Assembly (NCBI GenBank): GCA_037975125.1
Contig: JAJQOW010000014.1
Coordinates: forward strand, 620,001-684,000
DNA: 64,000 nt
Origin: Latrodectus hesperus
Taxonomy: Eukaryota; Arthropoda; Arachnida; Araneae; Theridiidae
Direction: 5' to 3'
The notes under the pieces were generated by a model. The model had not been told where the DNA came from, searched no databases, and saw only the letters and a list, made by a program, of their open reading frames with translations. This document shows positions 1 through 14,180 of this stretch, one piece after another (the stretch's first letter is position 1; each line of letters starts with the position of its first letter). Both the position numbers and the translations under genes were made by a program.

Positions 1-254
1 TAACATTCTGTTCCTGACACCATGTCTAAATGATAAATGCATTACATGAACTATGGCAACTCTCTATTTCTATAATAATACAAGAAATTCAACTGAGGTA
101 ATTTAAATATGACATTAACAAAAACTCCCCCAAAACAATCTAAGAATCCTGTTGCTTAGCAATGGAGTACGTCATAATAATAGTCCTGAAGCTAAGCATT
201 CTGAACGCATTTTGAAAAAGTTAAGCACTTTTATTGCATTCCCCATATGGCGAG

Positions 255-398
255 TTGGCGATTTTATAAACTCACTGGCAAATGTGATAAATATTTAATA
301 ATTTATCACATTTACTAAGTTAGTGGTGAATTTTTTTAATCGCCAATAATTAACAAAATCATTTACCGATAATTATGTATAATTATCGGTAAATGATT
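255..398. repeat. Two adjacent fold-back palindromes
   Basis: Two inverted repeats lie side by side. In the first, TTGGCGATT (255-263) pairs with AATCGCCAA (338-346), and inside it AATGTGATAAAT (281-292) pairs with ATTTATCACATT (301-312). The second has perfect 20-base arms at 357-376 and 379-398 with a 2-base spacer, giving a 42-base palindrome. The inner motif of the first recurs near 2041. A small fold-back transposon or transposon terminus is the likely origin; the family is not recognised. Confidence 0.75.
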
Positions 399-2040
399 AT
401 AGTAATTATCGGGGACACATATACTGATACTTTAAGACAATTATAAATAATGTAAAAAATCTGGAAGTTCATGGCATTTAGCATAACATGCTCTTAATGA
501 AACAATGGATGGGATGCCTCTTAAAATAAGTTCGAAAACATCTTTCCCAAATACTCCATCAAATATCTGAAAAACCGAAGAGCTTCTTCAGGCTTTGATA
601 GAAACATTTAACATTTCCGATAAAATCAAGTGAAATTAAAAATAATTCTAAATTGAAAATTAATCATCGAATACTAAATGACTGTTTACCCGCAATTAAT
701 TTTGGGATTTAGAATGATGAGGTGATCCATTTCAACCAAACAGATATTTTAAATAGACTAAGAACAAGAAAGAAAATATAGAAAAAATGCTAAAGAATGT
801 TTAAAATGCTAAATATTGAAAGTTCAGATATTAAATATTCTTCTGGTAATACTGGTCACACAGTGGCAGATGTAGACAAAACAAGAAGCGAGCCACAAAA
901 TTTATTAGCGATCATATTAGAAATTCAAAATTGAGGCATTATTATTCTTGGAAATAAACAAGGAAAAATTTTATAGTTATGTATCAGAAATCAGAATACA
1001 ATTTATGAAGAAAAAATGTTTTTTAAGATTTTCCAAACTGAGCATTATTACATTAAGATGTGTTAGAAAATTATCTTTCTAAAAGTCAGTGATATTAACG
1101 AAGTGTTTGCTAGGCACAGTGCAAATCTAATAAATGATAATTACCGATAAAAGTGTAAAAAATCTGGAAAATTGTGTAATTCTAAATGCCTTAACAATCT
1201 TAAGTATCAAAGTAAGAAAACTTGCAAGTAAATATAAAAATACTTTTTTTTACAATATATATAGGTTTCGTTTGCTTGAACAAGGAGCTTTTTTTATTTT
1301 ATTTAAATTGTTTTCTTTTTCCAGGTCTTTTATAATTAACAAGACATAAAAATTATCGATAAGTGCTAATTAATATTTAATTTACAATTCTGTTTTGTTT
1401 ATATCAAAATAAAGTATTTACCGAAACAACAAGATAGACTTAATTTTACTTTTATTAATTTTGATCATTTTGTGTTTTTCAATACTTTTTACGCCAGATA
1501 TATAACTAATGCTCTCACCTAAAATATCAGTCTTAAATATCTACTAAAATGAATGTACTAAAGAGCCATTGTTTTCATTAAAATTTTAAATTAAAAGGTT
1601 ATTGTTAAGTGTTATTCTAAGTTATAAAGAATCCCTGCTTCCCACTTGAGAAAATCTCAAGAATGTAGGAGGGAAAAATTAGGGAGTCGGCCAGTGAACT
1701 TTGAAAAGGAGAGGACTCTCGGAGTATAAGACATCCCAAAAATTTTAATTCTCTCCTGTGAGATTATTTCTAAACATGAGTATAATGTGTGTGTCTTTGT
1801 ATCTGGTGTATTTGCTTGAATGTAATAAATATAATTAGCTTGGAAAAGATTCTTATTTCGATACGTCACAAAGTCATCATGATGTTCTTCAAATTCTTAA
1901 GAAAGAAATGTTTAATATTACTACTTGAGGATATTTATTTTTCGAATTAAAATATCATTTTTCTACAAAATAATAAGAACTTACAAAATTCCCCATTACA
2001 AGTTGGGGATAAATATATTTATGTATATATGTACCGATAA
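399..2040. other. AT-rich, no gene recognised
   Basis: Only short open frames with many stops are present. A short motif, taccgataaaagtg, occurs near 1140 and again near 2033, linking this stretch to the flanking fold-back repeats. The stretch 490-1000 has slightly less biased composition and may be decayed transposon sequence, but no domain could be read. Confidence 0.4.
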
Positions 2041-2110
2041 AAGTGATAAATATTCAATAATTTATCACATTTACCGAGTTTATTAATTGTATATTACCGA
2101 GTTATGGGGA
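2041..2110. repeat. Second copy of fold-back motif
   Basis: GTGATAAAT (2043-2051) and ATTTATCAC (2060-2068) form an inverted repeat with an 8-base spacer. It matches the inner hairpin at 281-312 except for a few bases, and is followed by a taccgag motif repeated at about 2072 and 2096. It is a diverged relative of the repeat at the left end of the window. Confidence 0.6.
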
Positions 2111-2859
2111 TTATGAATAATCACCGCTTATTATGCACGGTCACCCGATTAATCCCTTTTACAGTAACATATCATACATATCAACTAGAAATATAAAACG
2201 AAATTATGCATATTAGTATTAAAATAATTAAAAAAAATAATTGGAAAAGTAAATTTAAATGAATGTTTTTTTCGATCTCATAAAATGATGTCAAATAATA
2301 TTTCTTTAACGGAGCAAGTTAACATAAAAAATTTGTACGAGTATTTATTTGATAAGCTTTTCAGTTTCTGCTACCAATTTTAGAGATATATACTTAATAC
2401 AATTTTAAGAACTCTACAGTAATTAGAACTGAATTTAACACAGAAAAAACCACGAACTTATACGATCAAATGTCATGTCTGGAATGTATGATACTAAAAA
2501 TTCCTACGTACTTAATCTTTAAACTTGTGTATCCAAGCGCATGCTGATTTGAGAAAATACGTAAATGGTACAGAATTGTTGAAAAATGTTAATCTTTCAT
2601 TAATATTTTTAATACTTCTAAAAAAATATTTTTTTGCTCTATAGTATTTTAGAACTAAGTTCATCACTCAGGAAAGAAATATTTTCAACAGGCAGATATG
2701 AATTATTATGGTGAGATGGAATTGCTAAATTTAAGAACATAAATTAAAGATTGAATCTGAAACTGCCATAATTCCTCTGACACTCCCTAAAATTCATTAA
2801 TGCATTCCAATTTTGTTAATGAATTTATTTTCTTTTGGAAAAACGTTGGCCTTATCAAA

Positions 2860-5110
2860 GATTTTACTATCTAATGCCGTGGATTTCATTGCTTCTATTC
2901 AAAAGCGACAATATTGTAAAAGAATTGGGATTTAAAAGAAATATACACGCTTTCAAGGGTTTAGCTGAGTCAGAAGTCGCAGTTAGAAAAGGCTTTGTTA
3001 AAATTGAGTAGCTGTAATTCCATGATACATCAGCGACAATGCCAATTAAGGCATTTGTATTAGATAAACTAACTGCTGCGCTTCCAAGCCAAAAAATAAA
3101 TGAAAAGATTTTTCACATTTGAAAAATACTAAGTTGGTTGGCCCAGATTTTCACATTCTGGAGCTATGACTACTTTTCTTGTATTTTACTTCCCGCACAA
3201 ATAACTTGTTCTCTAAGTGATTTAATTGATCAATTTTTGGTTTCCTCAAATCCGGAAAAAACTACCGGAATTTCAAACGAAATCAAATTCATTCTCAAAT
3301 TTGCATATTTATGAAATAAATATTGATAATGAATTAAAACAGTTTTGGGAGTTAGCAGAAATACCACATATTCAACTGACACACACATATATATATATAT
3401 TCTCACCTGAAGAGCAATATATTAAAACGCACTTTCAGGAAAATATACTCAATTAATTCGAATGGTCGTTTTGTTGTAAAATTGCCATTTTTAAAATCTA
3501 TATCTGAATTAAATAATTCAAAGCTAGCAGCACTTTCTCGATTATATGCTATGGAACGTAAATTTAAGGAAAACTTGGAATTTGAAAATCAATATGAAAA
3601 TTTATGGCCGAATATGAAAATATAAGTCATATGGAATTAGTCACACAAAACTGTTTGAATAGATTTCAAACTGAGCAATATTTCCTTCCCTATCATGAGG
3701 TGATCAAGAGATCTAATACAGGCTACCAAATTAAAGTCGTTTTCGACTTTTCGTGTAAAACTTCCAGCTGTATATCATTGAATTCAATCTTAAGTGTTGA
3801 TCCTAAATTGTAACAAGATATTTTCGAAATTTTACTTAATTTTCGATTTTAGGAGATAGTTTTTTAGGCAAACAGAGAGAAAATATAACGTCAAGTTTTA
3901 GCATCCGATGAGAGTCGGAACTAACAAAAATTCTTTGGAGATTTAATCTTAACGAAGAAATACGCCCATACAAGTTAAACAACGTAATATATGGTTTATA
4001 TATAACTCCAGCTTCTTTCCTGCCACTAGATGCACTAAGCAAATTGCACTAAATTATTCACAAAATATTGTCGTTTCTCCGACTTTATTACACGATGTAT
4101 ACATGGATGATTTGTTATAGTGTTCAAGTATCGATAGTGATACAATATGACTTAGTAAAAAAATTACCAATATATTATAAGTGGTTTCCACTTACGAAAG
4201 TGGAATTCTAATTCAAATGTAGTTCTTACAGAATTCCAAGAACATTGTTCAACGGACACTAATTTAGAAATAATTCCTAGCGATAAGGAAAGCATGAAAG
4301 AATTAGGATTATTTCGAATCTCCGCAACAGATACATTTATTTTCAAACCCGCACTTGCACTCACATCATCACTGACGAAAAGACACATTTTGTCCCAATC
4401 TGCACGCATTTTCGATACATCAAGATTAATTTCACTATGTACTGTTGTATTGAATTTATTATTTTTTTAATCAAAAGTTCTGGCTAACAACAAGGGACTG
4501 GGATTCCCCTATTTCACAAAATCTATCTGAGGATCTGTTTAAATTTCAGAAATCTTTTAATGAAGTTGAACATTTTTCCGTTCTTGTGTCGCGTTCATTT
4601 GAATTGCACTGCTTTTGCGACACTTCAACACTTGCTAACGCAGCTGCAATTAATTGCAAACAAACACAATAAAATGGAATGATTGTTTCTTTCTTAGTTT
4701 CTTAAACTAAAGTCTCTCCTATCAAACAAGTCTTTGCTTCTAAATATAAATTATGCAATGCTGATATGCTTTCAAATTTATGTCGTGCAGTCATGAACAC
4801 ACTCAAAGCATACAATTTTTATGTTTACACTTGGACGGATTCCAAAGTCCTACTTTCCTGGCAATCGGCGCATCACCGTACGTGGAAAACATTTGTAGGA
4901 ACCCGAATTTCTTTAATAATCGAAGTACTTCCAATGAAATTCTAGAGGCGTGTCCCTTCCAAAGAAAATCCTCCAGATATTGCTTCATGTGTTATTGATC
5001 CCAAATATTTTCCTGATTGCAACTTGTGGTGGTGGAATGGCCAAGTATCACTTTTCTTTTGGATTCGTCTCATTGGGCAAAAGAGGAATGCGCTTTCAAA
5101 GAAACCAATG
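2860..5110 (+). pseudogene. BEL/Pao LTR retrotransposon pol fossil (RT and RNase H part)
   Basis: This is a decayed pol region read across several frames with many stops. In order it shows: an RT-preceding segment (ELKQFWELAEIP about 3330-3365, SPEEQYIKTHF about 3405-3435); RT core pieces (LYAMERKFKENLEF about 3545-3590, YFLPYHEVIK and KVVFDFSCKTSS about 3680-3770); a later RT/connection block (LTKRHILSQSARIFD about 4370-4415); and the RNase H-side block (YTWTDSKVLLSW about 4825-4860, WKTFVGTRIS about 4880-4910, VPSKENPPDIAS about 4950-4985, LWWWNGQ near 5025). The order and motifs are those of BEL/Pao pol polyproteins. Integrase, gag and LTRs were not recognised, so it is truncated at about 5110. 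It is non-functional. Confidence 0.85.
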
Positions 5111-6710
5111 ATCTAATTACAGCTGTGAACAAAGATCTGTGATCCTATATTTTCATTTCATAATGCAACATCAAATATAGTGATTTATTTTTAAAAAAAT
5201 TCATCATTTTTAAGATTATACACATTTTAATATATTGCTTAAGATTCATTAATAAGTGCAAATCTAATAACAGAAGTCAAACACTTATAACTGTCATTTT
5301 TCGCTCATTTACACAGAAACTAAAATGCAGAAGTAATCATAATTAGGTGAGTTCAGAAAGATTACTTTAATGAGGACTTGACCTAAAACGTATTAAAAAT
5401 CAAAGATTTTTGCCTAAGAAAGGGCATTGACAGGTCTTTTTCAAAGAAATTTAATTTTTGTCTTCTATAGAAAGATGAATTTGTAAATTAAGCTCTGCTT
5501 AGTAAGTTGTATGCTATAATCGGTAATAATTTGAAAAAAAAGAATAAATTCCATTTTAGTTAGGAAAAATGTAAATCAAATAGAACATCAAATTTTTTGT
5601 CATAATTATAAAATGCATTTCAGTTATAGGTTCATATGTAAGTGCTTGAAAGATGATTTGAGCAGACAATGATAGATGATGAGCATGGAAGAATAAAATA
5701 AATTTTTTCCCACAAATAGAGAAAACAACGCTATCTATGATTTCACAGACTGAAATTTGTAGTTTGGAGTAAAAAATCTTGAAATGGTACACTAATTTTT
5801 TTCTCTTTTTAAAGGAAAATTTAGAGATAAACTGCCAAGTTTTTCTACTAGTCGATTGAAGTAAATCTTGCTATTCTATGTGTAAGATAACATTAAAATA
5901 AATTTTATATTAAAATCTATTAATCTGGATTTAAAAGGTTTTTTGACATGATTACTTAAATAACAATTTAAATAATCAAAAACAGTTTATTAAAGAATCT
6001 ATGAACTCTAAATTTATTTAAGGTAACTTTTTACTATATAAAATTTACAAAATATTATTTTATTATACATTGAATTATAAGCAATTGAAAATTTCCCATT
6101 TAATACAATATTTTTCATTGCGCCAATTAAAATGTCAACTATTCTATTAAAATGAAAAATATTTTTGTCATAAAATATTTTGAATTTTATTATTTTTTTA
6201 CAACAAAGTCTCAATACCGAAAAAAGTAGAAATTTCTTATTCATACAGAAAACAGACATTTTAAGGGAAAAAAATTTTTTTCAACAAAATTTTGGATGTA
6301 ACGAATTTTGGAGGCTAAAATTTAGTGCAATAAAGATCTGAAAAAGTTTTTGCAGTGAGACACTCATAAAATGCTTTCTCTTATTTTTAGATAAATTTTA
6401 GTTTTCTTGTATATCTTTTAAACTCTTCAAACATTAATGATGAAGACATTTTTGATAGTAAAGAAAATGAAGCCTGTCTAAATGTTATAAAAAAATGCTT
6501 ATATTGTTAATTTAGAACAAAATTTGTTTTGAATACAAATAAGTAATTTAAAAGAGAAATTCATGGACAGTAGCAAACTGCTTGTGCCTTTAATTTCTTT
6601 GAAAACTTTATTCAATTTATAAGTAAACTTTCTTTGACTTGGCTTAAAACAACAGTAATTGCTTTTGACAATAAATGTGTGTACATAAAATTTTTATATG
6701 CTCAAGTTGA
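5111..6710. other. AT-rich stretch, no gene seen
   Basis: Very AT-rich sequence with only short open frames of low-complexity composition (Phe, Ile, Lys, Asn rich) on both strands. No splice-bounded coding block, tRNA or transposon terminus was recognised. Confidence 0.5.
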
Positions 6711-6723
6711 AATTTAAACATAC

Positions 6724-6978
6724 TAAATTAAAACTAAACTCAAGAGTCACGACAGCCCAGATGGTGGTCTAAGGCAGGCCTACAATGCAATATATGTTTT
6801 CATGACCGAGGTGGGAAGCATATACCTCAAATAAGTAGTCGGCCTAATCCCCTAGTATTTAGTTCCCAACAGCACTTGGCACACAGTTTTATCAATCCAC
6901 TGAAAAGATGAAAAGTTGACCGACAGTTTAAGGATCGAATCTCAGACCTATGACTGGAGAGCGTGAAGTGCTACCACT
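6724..6978 (-). mobile_element. tRNA-derived SINE, family 2, with 13-bp target duplications
   Basis: Read on the minus strand the element begins with a tRNA-like head: an A-box-like AGTGGTAGCACTTC and a B-box-like GAGATTCGATCC about 35 bases further on. This is the internal RNA polymerase III promoter layout of tRNA-derived SINEs. A non-tRNA body and an AT-rich tail follow. Perfect 13-base direct repeats (aatttaaacatac) flank it at 6711-6723 and 6979-6991, marking a target-site duplication. The body differs from the SINE at 16138 and 23524, so this is a separate family. Confidence 0.8.
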
Positions 6979-6991
6979 AATTTAAACATAC

Positions 6992-9900
6992 AGCAATTTT
7001 TAATATAACATAAAGATAAAAAAGAACTCACGATATCTTGCATCTATGGTGAATATTTTTTAATGCATGTAGGTAGAAAGGTGTACTTATAACACACCAA
7101 CGTTATAAGGTCTATGCTTGTTGAGAAAATGTCAGTTTCTCATGCACTGCATAAGATACTGACATCTTTTATGGTATTATTCTCTGTAATATTCATGCTT
7201 ATTACTAATTTTTACATATCTTTTAAGAAAATGCTGTATTTTGAGCCTAATAGTTTTCTTATACTATTTTTATAGAGCAACATTAACTCATTTTATCTAA
7301 GGTTAAGATAGCTTTGAATCTCTTCTTGTTAATGAACACAAATTAAAACTCATTATGTCTGGTATTCTAAGAAAGAAAAATTCCTTTCAAGCAAATATTT
7401 TTACATGTAATATTTTATGTGAGAGGGTAAGTTTTGTTTATCTAAATAAAAGCTTTAAAATTATAAATAGAAATTGTTTCAATAGCTAGAATTTAACTTG
7501 ATACATTACGTTTTAAAATAAAATTTTATAGAAAAAACTATTAGATTTTAAAACATTTTTTTCTAAAGAGAAAATATAAATAAATAGATATACTATGAAT
7601 ATTCCTTTTTATAGATTTATTGAAAAAATCTGAAAATTAGATGCAATTAATTAAAAAAAAGAAGAAAGTAAGTATTGTCAACAAATCTGCATGCTACAGT
7701 TTGACATTAGGTAATCTAAATAATTACAATTTAAATTAAGCCAGAAACGTTACTGTTTTTTTTTTTATATCGTTAAAAGATATATTTAACAAATGTTAAA
7801 AGTTTAATTTATTATTCAATTTCATTAGAAGAACGGAAAATAATAAGATATAATATAAATGAATTTCATTTAGAAGACCTAAAAATTTAATATTTCAAAC
7901 CATGGCAGTAAATTTTTTGAAACACTAATGCATAGCTTCTACATCAATGAAATCAGATATACATTTGTATTTATATAAAGAATGAAAGTTTTCATGAAAA
8001 TAAAATAAAAGATAAAAAGATTTTTAAAAATTGTTCATGACTTTTAGTTGACTATATTACGACCATTTGAAACTGACATGAACAGTGTTCTGTTAGGAAT
8101 GAGTTTAAAAAGAAATTAATAACCTGACATTATTGTTGAATAACAATACGGATTTTATTAAAGATACTGATTTCTGTTTATAAAACTGAAAATGATGAGT
8201 AACTTAATCAAAATTTATGTGACAAATACTTTATATGAAAAACTCATATTATTCATGCAATTACCAATAATTTTCATTGAAAAAGCTATGCATTTGAATA
8301 AAAACTACTTTTATTTAGAGAGAAAAACAATTGTTAGTTAAAAAAAACATGATTGTGAAATCAAATTTCATTTATAATTTAGATATTATGTACAAATGTT
8401 TTACCAATAATATTTGTAAAAATATAAATAAAATCACACCATATAATCTTAAGAATAGAAAAAAATAATATTTTTAACAATTTATTCCTGTTTGATTAAA
8501 CAATTTATTCAACTCAAAAGCTTGAGGAGAGCAAAAAACCATCTTATTAAACATATTGAAAACTTTTTAACACTCGGCTTAAAAACGTTTAACATCTTAT
8601 TTATAGATTTTAAAAGTAAATTAAAAATACAGTTTAAGTCAGATTCATTATTCTCAATATAAATGTGAGTCATCTGTAACCTTAGGTTTCAAGCTCATTT
8701 CTAAATGCATTTATATAGTTAAATAATTCTCATTTCAAGTCTTACAATATAGAAAAATTATTTTAACCATATAAAATAAGAAGTTCCGTGCCAAATTCTC
8801 TTTAATTTAAAATAAAAATTCGTTTTATTTCAGTTATTAAAAACTATATTTTTAAGTTGTAATATTTCATAAGACTAAATTCCTTTTTTGAGATTAATTA
8901 ATTTGAATTAAGTATCCAAAAGGGTTACAAAAATGGAATAGAAACTCAGTCAAATTTTAAAATTTAGTTTTGTAGGCAAAAAGTCTTGATTGGACTGTCA
9001 ATTGCAATAAGGATAAAAAAATCCAATAGAATTTTCCAGTCAGCAAAATAACAAACCTTTATCTTTTCTTGCCCTTTTTCTTTTATATAATTAAAGTAAG
9101 AAATCTCAAAATTCTAAAGAATCCTGTTCAAAATTTTAATGAGAACTTTTTTCTTTAGCAATTAAGAATGCTATATGATATTTTGAACAAGCACCCTTCA
9201 TAAGAAACAATTTACTATTAAGTAGCTATAAATACAAATTTTAAAAAATAAAATCTTTAATTGAAATACTTTAATTACAGTGCCTTTTCATAATAAAACT
9301 ATAGCTGAGTTCATTAGATAAATAATTATATTCTGTATAAATTAGCAAGCAATTTAGACATAAAGTATTAAAATTTGGAACCTGAATTATATCAGTAACT
9401 TTTTTTAAGTTTTTCATTTGATTGTATAATCTTAGAAAAATTATACAATCAAAATGTTAAAAATAGTTTTTAACAAAACTATTGACATTTAAGATAAAAA
9501 TTATTTATGCATTATTTATCTCATTACATTTATGCAGTTTTATTAATATTTGAAAACACTATTTTAAAGATAAAAAAATTGTCAATAAATGAGCAGTCAG
9601 CAGACATTTTCTATGAGATATAAAATTTCTTATAAGTTTATAACAATATGAAGCAAAAGTGGGAATAAAATGAGCAGAAAATAAGTGAGCAAGATCAAAC
9701 AGAAAATTTCCATGGTTAATAATACTTTTTTGCATTTTGATTTTTATTTAAATAATAATAATAATCAATAAACTTAATTTTGGCTTTTTACATTGTTTTA
9801 CTATCTAAAAAGGAAACATTGATTTTATGATGATAGTTTTATAAGTAAAATTAATTAGCCAAAATTTAAATTTTATTTACTTTTTTAAGGGAATTAGGTA

Positions 9901-10085
9901 AAATATTTTCTGAATTTGAATATTCTGAGGGTTATTCATTTAGAATAAATCTCTCTGTAGCAGTAGTCTAATTTGTATATGAAATTTCAATATTGATTTA
10001 AAGTTGAAAATCTCTAAGGAAATAATAATCTAATATTCAAAACAATATCTAGAAGTTAAGGAAAAAACAAAATTTAAAAACTTAC
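6992..10085. other. AT-rich stretch, probably intron of the TOG-array gene
   Basis: No further exon of the minus-strand TOG-array gene could be recognised here, and no other gene. A small perfect hairpin sits at 9417-9453 (14-base arms TTTGATTGTATAAT, 9-base loop). The region 7020-7200 has less biased composition and could be the tail of a repeat. If the host gene continues, this is intron. Confidence 0.45.
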
Positions 10086-10138
10086 AAAATAACTTCAGGA
10101 GAATTCTTATCCAATTGTATAATATTTGTGGCTTTATT
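10086..10138 (-). CDS. TOGARAM1: TOGARAM-like exon 5
   Basis: Bounded by acceptor TTTTTAG and donor GTAAGT on the minus strand; 53 nt, open in phase 0 (NKATNIIQLDKNSPEVI). It is short, so the support is the splice sites and phase only. The next exon, in phase 2, was not found in the remaining 10 kb. Confidence 0.5.
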
Positions 10139-13100
10139 CTAAAAATAAATGAAAGCATGTTAATGTTTTATTATATAAATTAATAGCAAACAATTGACAG
10201 CTACCTTAATGTGATTAAATTATGGAAAATACTTCTACACATCAAACATATAAGTGACAAAATAGGTAATATAAAAAAATTGCAGTCAATGTTGTGAATC
10301 ATACATAAAAAAAATTTATCATAAATTTATTTTAGTTATAAAAATTTATTAAAAGTCATAAAAATAATGGAAACACAAGAAAATGCAAAGTTTTAATAAA
10401 GGGTAATTAAAAAAATATATCCTGACTGTTCTTAAGGAAAGAATTTCCAAAGAAAATACATTAAGCAATTGCTTGCAAAGATATCTGCAGATCTCAACAG
10501 TAAAGAGTGGATAATATTTTCCACAAAAGAATAATATTGAAATCTGAGTACAAGTACAGCTAAAGCACCAGTAACAGTATGTCATAACAATAATATCAAA
10601 ACAGATTTAACGAGAATAATGCTACTTGCCTCCGCGACTGGGTGCCTGCTGGGTAATAACAAATAAGTAGCTGTTTTCAGCCTTATAGTGAATGAAGGGT
10701 TAGTCACCCAAAAGTCCGTTTTTAAAAAAAAGGACTTAAATACACAATATCTAAAAAAAAGCTATATATCCTAAACAAAATAGAATGTAAGAATAAACCA
10801 TGCTTAACAATAATATCAAAACAGATTTAAATACACGATATCCATAAAAACTGTATATTCTTAAGAAAACAGTGTTTGTTCCATTGGATGCAGAGTTAGC
10901 TAAAATAATTCTCCACAATTAATGATGAGAGCCAAAAAGAAAGCACTAAATAGCAGGCAAAATTTTGCCATACCAACTTACATGTTTTATAATCAATAAA
11001 GGAAATTTATCAACAAATTCTTACAATTGCAACAGTATTAACACATTTCTTCGTATGCTTTGTAATGGTATACTAAAGAATGTATGACTACTTCTAGAGA
11101 AGAAGTTTGTTACATTTATGTACTATTAATACACATCTTTGAATTTCTTAACTGTCTTCATAAGTAATAATATTTAATTAAGAAATTGCTGTCAAAGATA
11201 ATCAAATGAATAAAAATAATAATTCAATGGTTAAATAATATGCTTCATAAATGTTATGAAAAATAATGCATAATCTCTTAGAGATTTTTAATAAAATATT
11301 AAATTATTATGCATAAAAATTCCATTGCAAAAAAATAATAATAATAAATACTTAGCAATATTAAAAAAAATCTGTTAAAAATTTTAGCCTTAGCTTTTTT
11401 TCCCCAATTAAAAAAAAACAGTGCAAACATATAATGAAGGTAGTTACCCAATAAAATTTTTAAATTTAGGATGAGTCATTTTAATAAGAATAATCTTAAC
11501 ACAACATTCTTAGGGGAAAACAAAAACAAAATCTAATTTTTTTAATGGTAATATACATATATAACATAAGCTTCATAAATAATTAGTTTATATTTTCAAT
11601 TTAAATTTCAGAATTGTTATAAAACTACCAATATTATAAAATTGCGAAAAAATGTTATTTTAAGAATTTAAAGACTATATTTTTAAATTTCATTATTAAT
11701 ATTACATATTAATAGATGAATATAAAATCTGAAGTTTCCTAAGATGTACAGTTTCAGGAAATGATTCTTCAAATAAATTTAATTAATTCCTTAATTTAAT
11801 TCATTGAACAAAATTTTTAATAGTCATCCTAAATGATTTCATCTGATAGATAAAATTATATTATGACAATATTCTAAGATTTCAATCTTGATAGCTATAA
11901 TTTGAAAAAATATTCAAAATAAGGAATATATAAGAGTTTGCATTTTTTAAATAGTTAGAAAAATTATTCCCAAGCAAGTCATATTTTTCAGTAACTATCC
12001 CATATATAACCACAAAGAGGAACAATTTAAGTACATTTTCTTTTACTAATTTTCACAGAAACACTAATATTTAAATAATAAAAATAAGTCTCCAAAAAAC
12101 ATAATTACAATAAATTTAAAATTATTAAATAAAAATGGAAATATCACAACTTTTTAATTTCAAAAAATTGTATACAAATGAAAGCAAAATCTAATTCATA
12201 CATCTTGTGGAAAGTGAGTAGATGATCTTCGGTGTGCAGCAGAATATCTAACATTGAAAGAAGGCAAAGTGTTATGACGTTGAGCAGATAATGCACGTAA
12301 AGTTTGCTGTTTTGAAGGCACTGGACTTTCTTCAGGAAGTAATTTCTTTTCTAAAGGAAGGTAAGAGCCCACAAATTTTAAGTAAAAGCATGTGTATATA
12401 GGTTAGTCTTATAATAAAATAGCTTTAAATTAAAATATTTAAACTTTTAAAAAATATTTGATAGTAAAATAAAAATTTGAAAAGAAAATGCTGGATAAAA
12501 ATAAAAGATTTTAGAATTTTTAAACAAATTTTATGGATAGATTTTATTGTTTATTTCTTTCACAATAATGTTATTTTCCCTTTACTTTTTCTATCTTTAG
12601 AATAATGAATAGAATGGCTGCAGAACACATCAAATTTCTGAGTATAGATCTCATTCAAGGTATATTTTTATGAAATCAAAGAAATAAAATCCTCCATTAT
12701 GATAATCTTGATATGATTTCAAAAATGTATAAGAAAATGTAAAAAAAAAATAGCACTTTGCAAAATCATGAGATTACAGTACACAGGATAATATAATGAT
12801 TTTGCACCTTTTCAACTACCACAACACGTCATTAAGTTTTCATTTACACTAACATTTTTCTTTGGTATTAAAATTAAACAAAGCTTGAAAAAAATCATTA
12901 TATAATAAATATACTGTATATTTTATTTTGTGCAGTATATAACCATTTAGGAATATGTTTTTTGCTAAACAAAATTCTCTATAATTAGTTTTTTCTTTAA
13001 CTTAAACCCATTATATTTTTTAATTTTTAAAGTTAATTTTATAGGTTTTCAATCACACCGTCCAACATTTTCTTTTAAAATTTGTATGCTGTGAACTAAT

Positions 13101-14116
13101 AGGATAGAGTATCACTATCAACATGCATAATTTTTTTAAAAAAACTTGCAAAAAAAGAAATGTTATTTGAATTAGTTGGAAATTATTTCTCAACCCCATT
13201 AACCATTTAATAATAATTTTTATCATTCTACTGGAGTAGAATATGGTAAGATTATGGGTATAGTTTATATAATATCTTCAGCAATATGATCTGGTAATAG
13301 GATCACATTCTTCAGAGCGGTGGGTCCCAGGTTCAATCCTAGCCACTGTGGACAATGGAAATCGTAGGAGACTGTCTAGTTGGAGCAGGTGTAACCAAAA
13401 CATCCAAACTTTTATGCGTTTTTAGAGGTATAGTGTCAAAAGTCATGACAGCATGAATGCAATGCTTCAAGATGAGGTTGACAAAGTAAAGTAGTGAATA
13501 GAAAGAGATTCTCCGAGAAGGAGACTGTCAGATACTGAAGTGGATTATAACGTCTAAAAGGTGAAAAACTGCTATAAAAGCGATCACAGAGCTCAATCAG
13601 CAGCATACAAATTCTCCAGTGTTAATGATTATAGTTAAAAGACATCTTCAAAAACAGGACATGTATAGCAGAAAAGCAATGCCAAAGTTATTAGTCACAG
13701 ACGTTAATGCCAAGTATCAGCTACAGAACTGTCACACTCATAAAAATTGGTCAATTGGTAAGTGAGAAAAAGTAATATAATATTCTTTCCCAATTTTTTC
13801 TACAACAGAATGGCTGTACAGTTAGTGAACAACTGCACAAACACATGATCAGATTGTCGTCTTCCAACCGCCAATTATGAAGTAATGAAGTAAATCTATC
13901 ACAATATTGGCAGCCATGTTCTGGTTTTCTGCTGGACCAATTGAAATCTCAAAATAAAAAATTATGAGGAGAAGTGTACAGAAATTTTATCCGACCAAGT
14001 CAATGCTATGATGCAAGCTTCATTTTCTGCTTACATGAAGTTTTCAAAAATAACACACCCATATTCATGCTCTGATAAACATGTGGATGAAAAGCATATA
14101 TATATATATATTCTGA

Positions 14117-14180
<64 letters not shown>

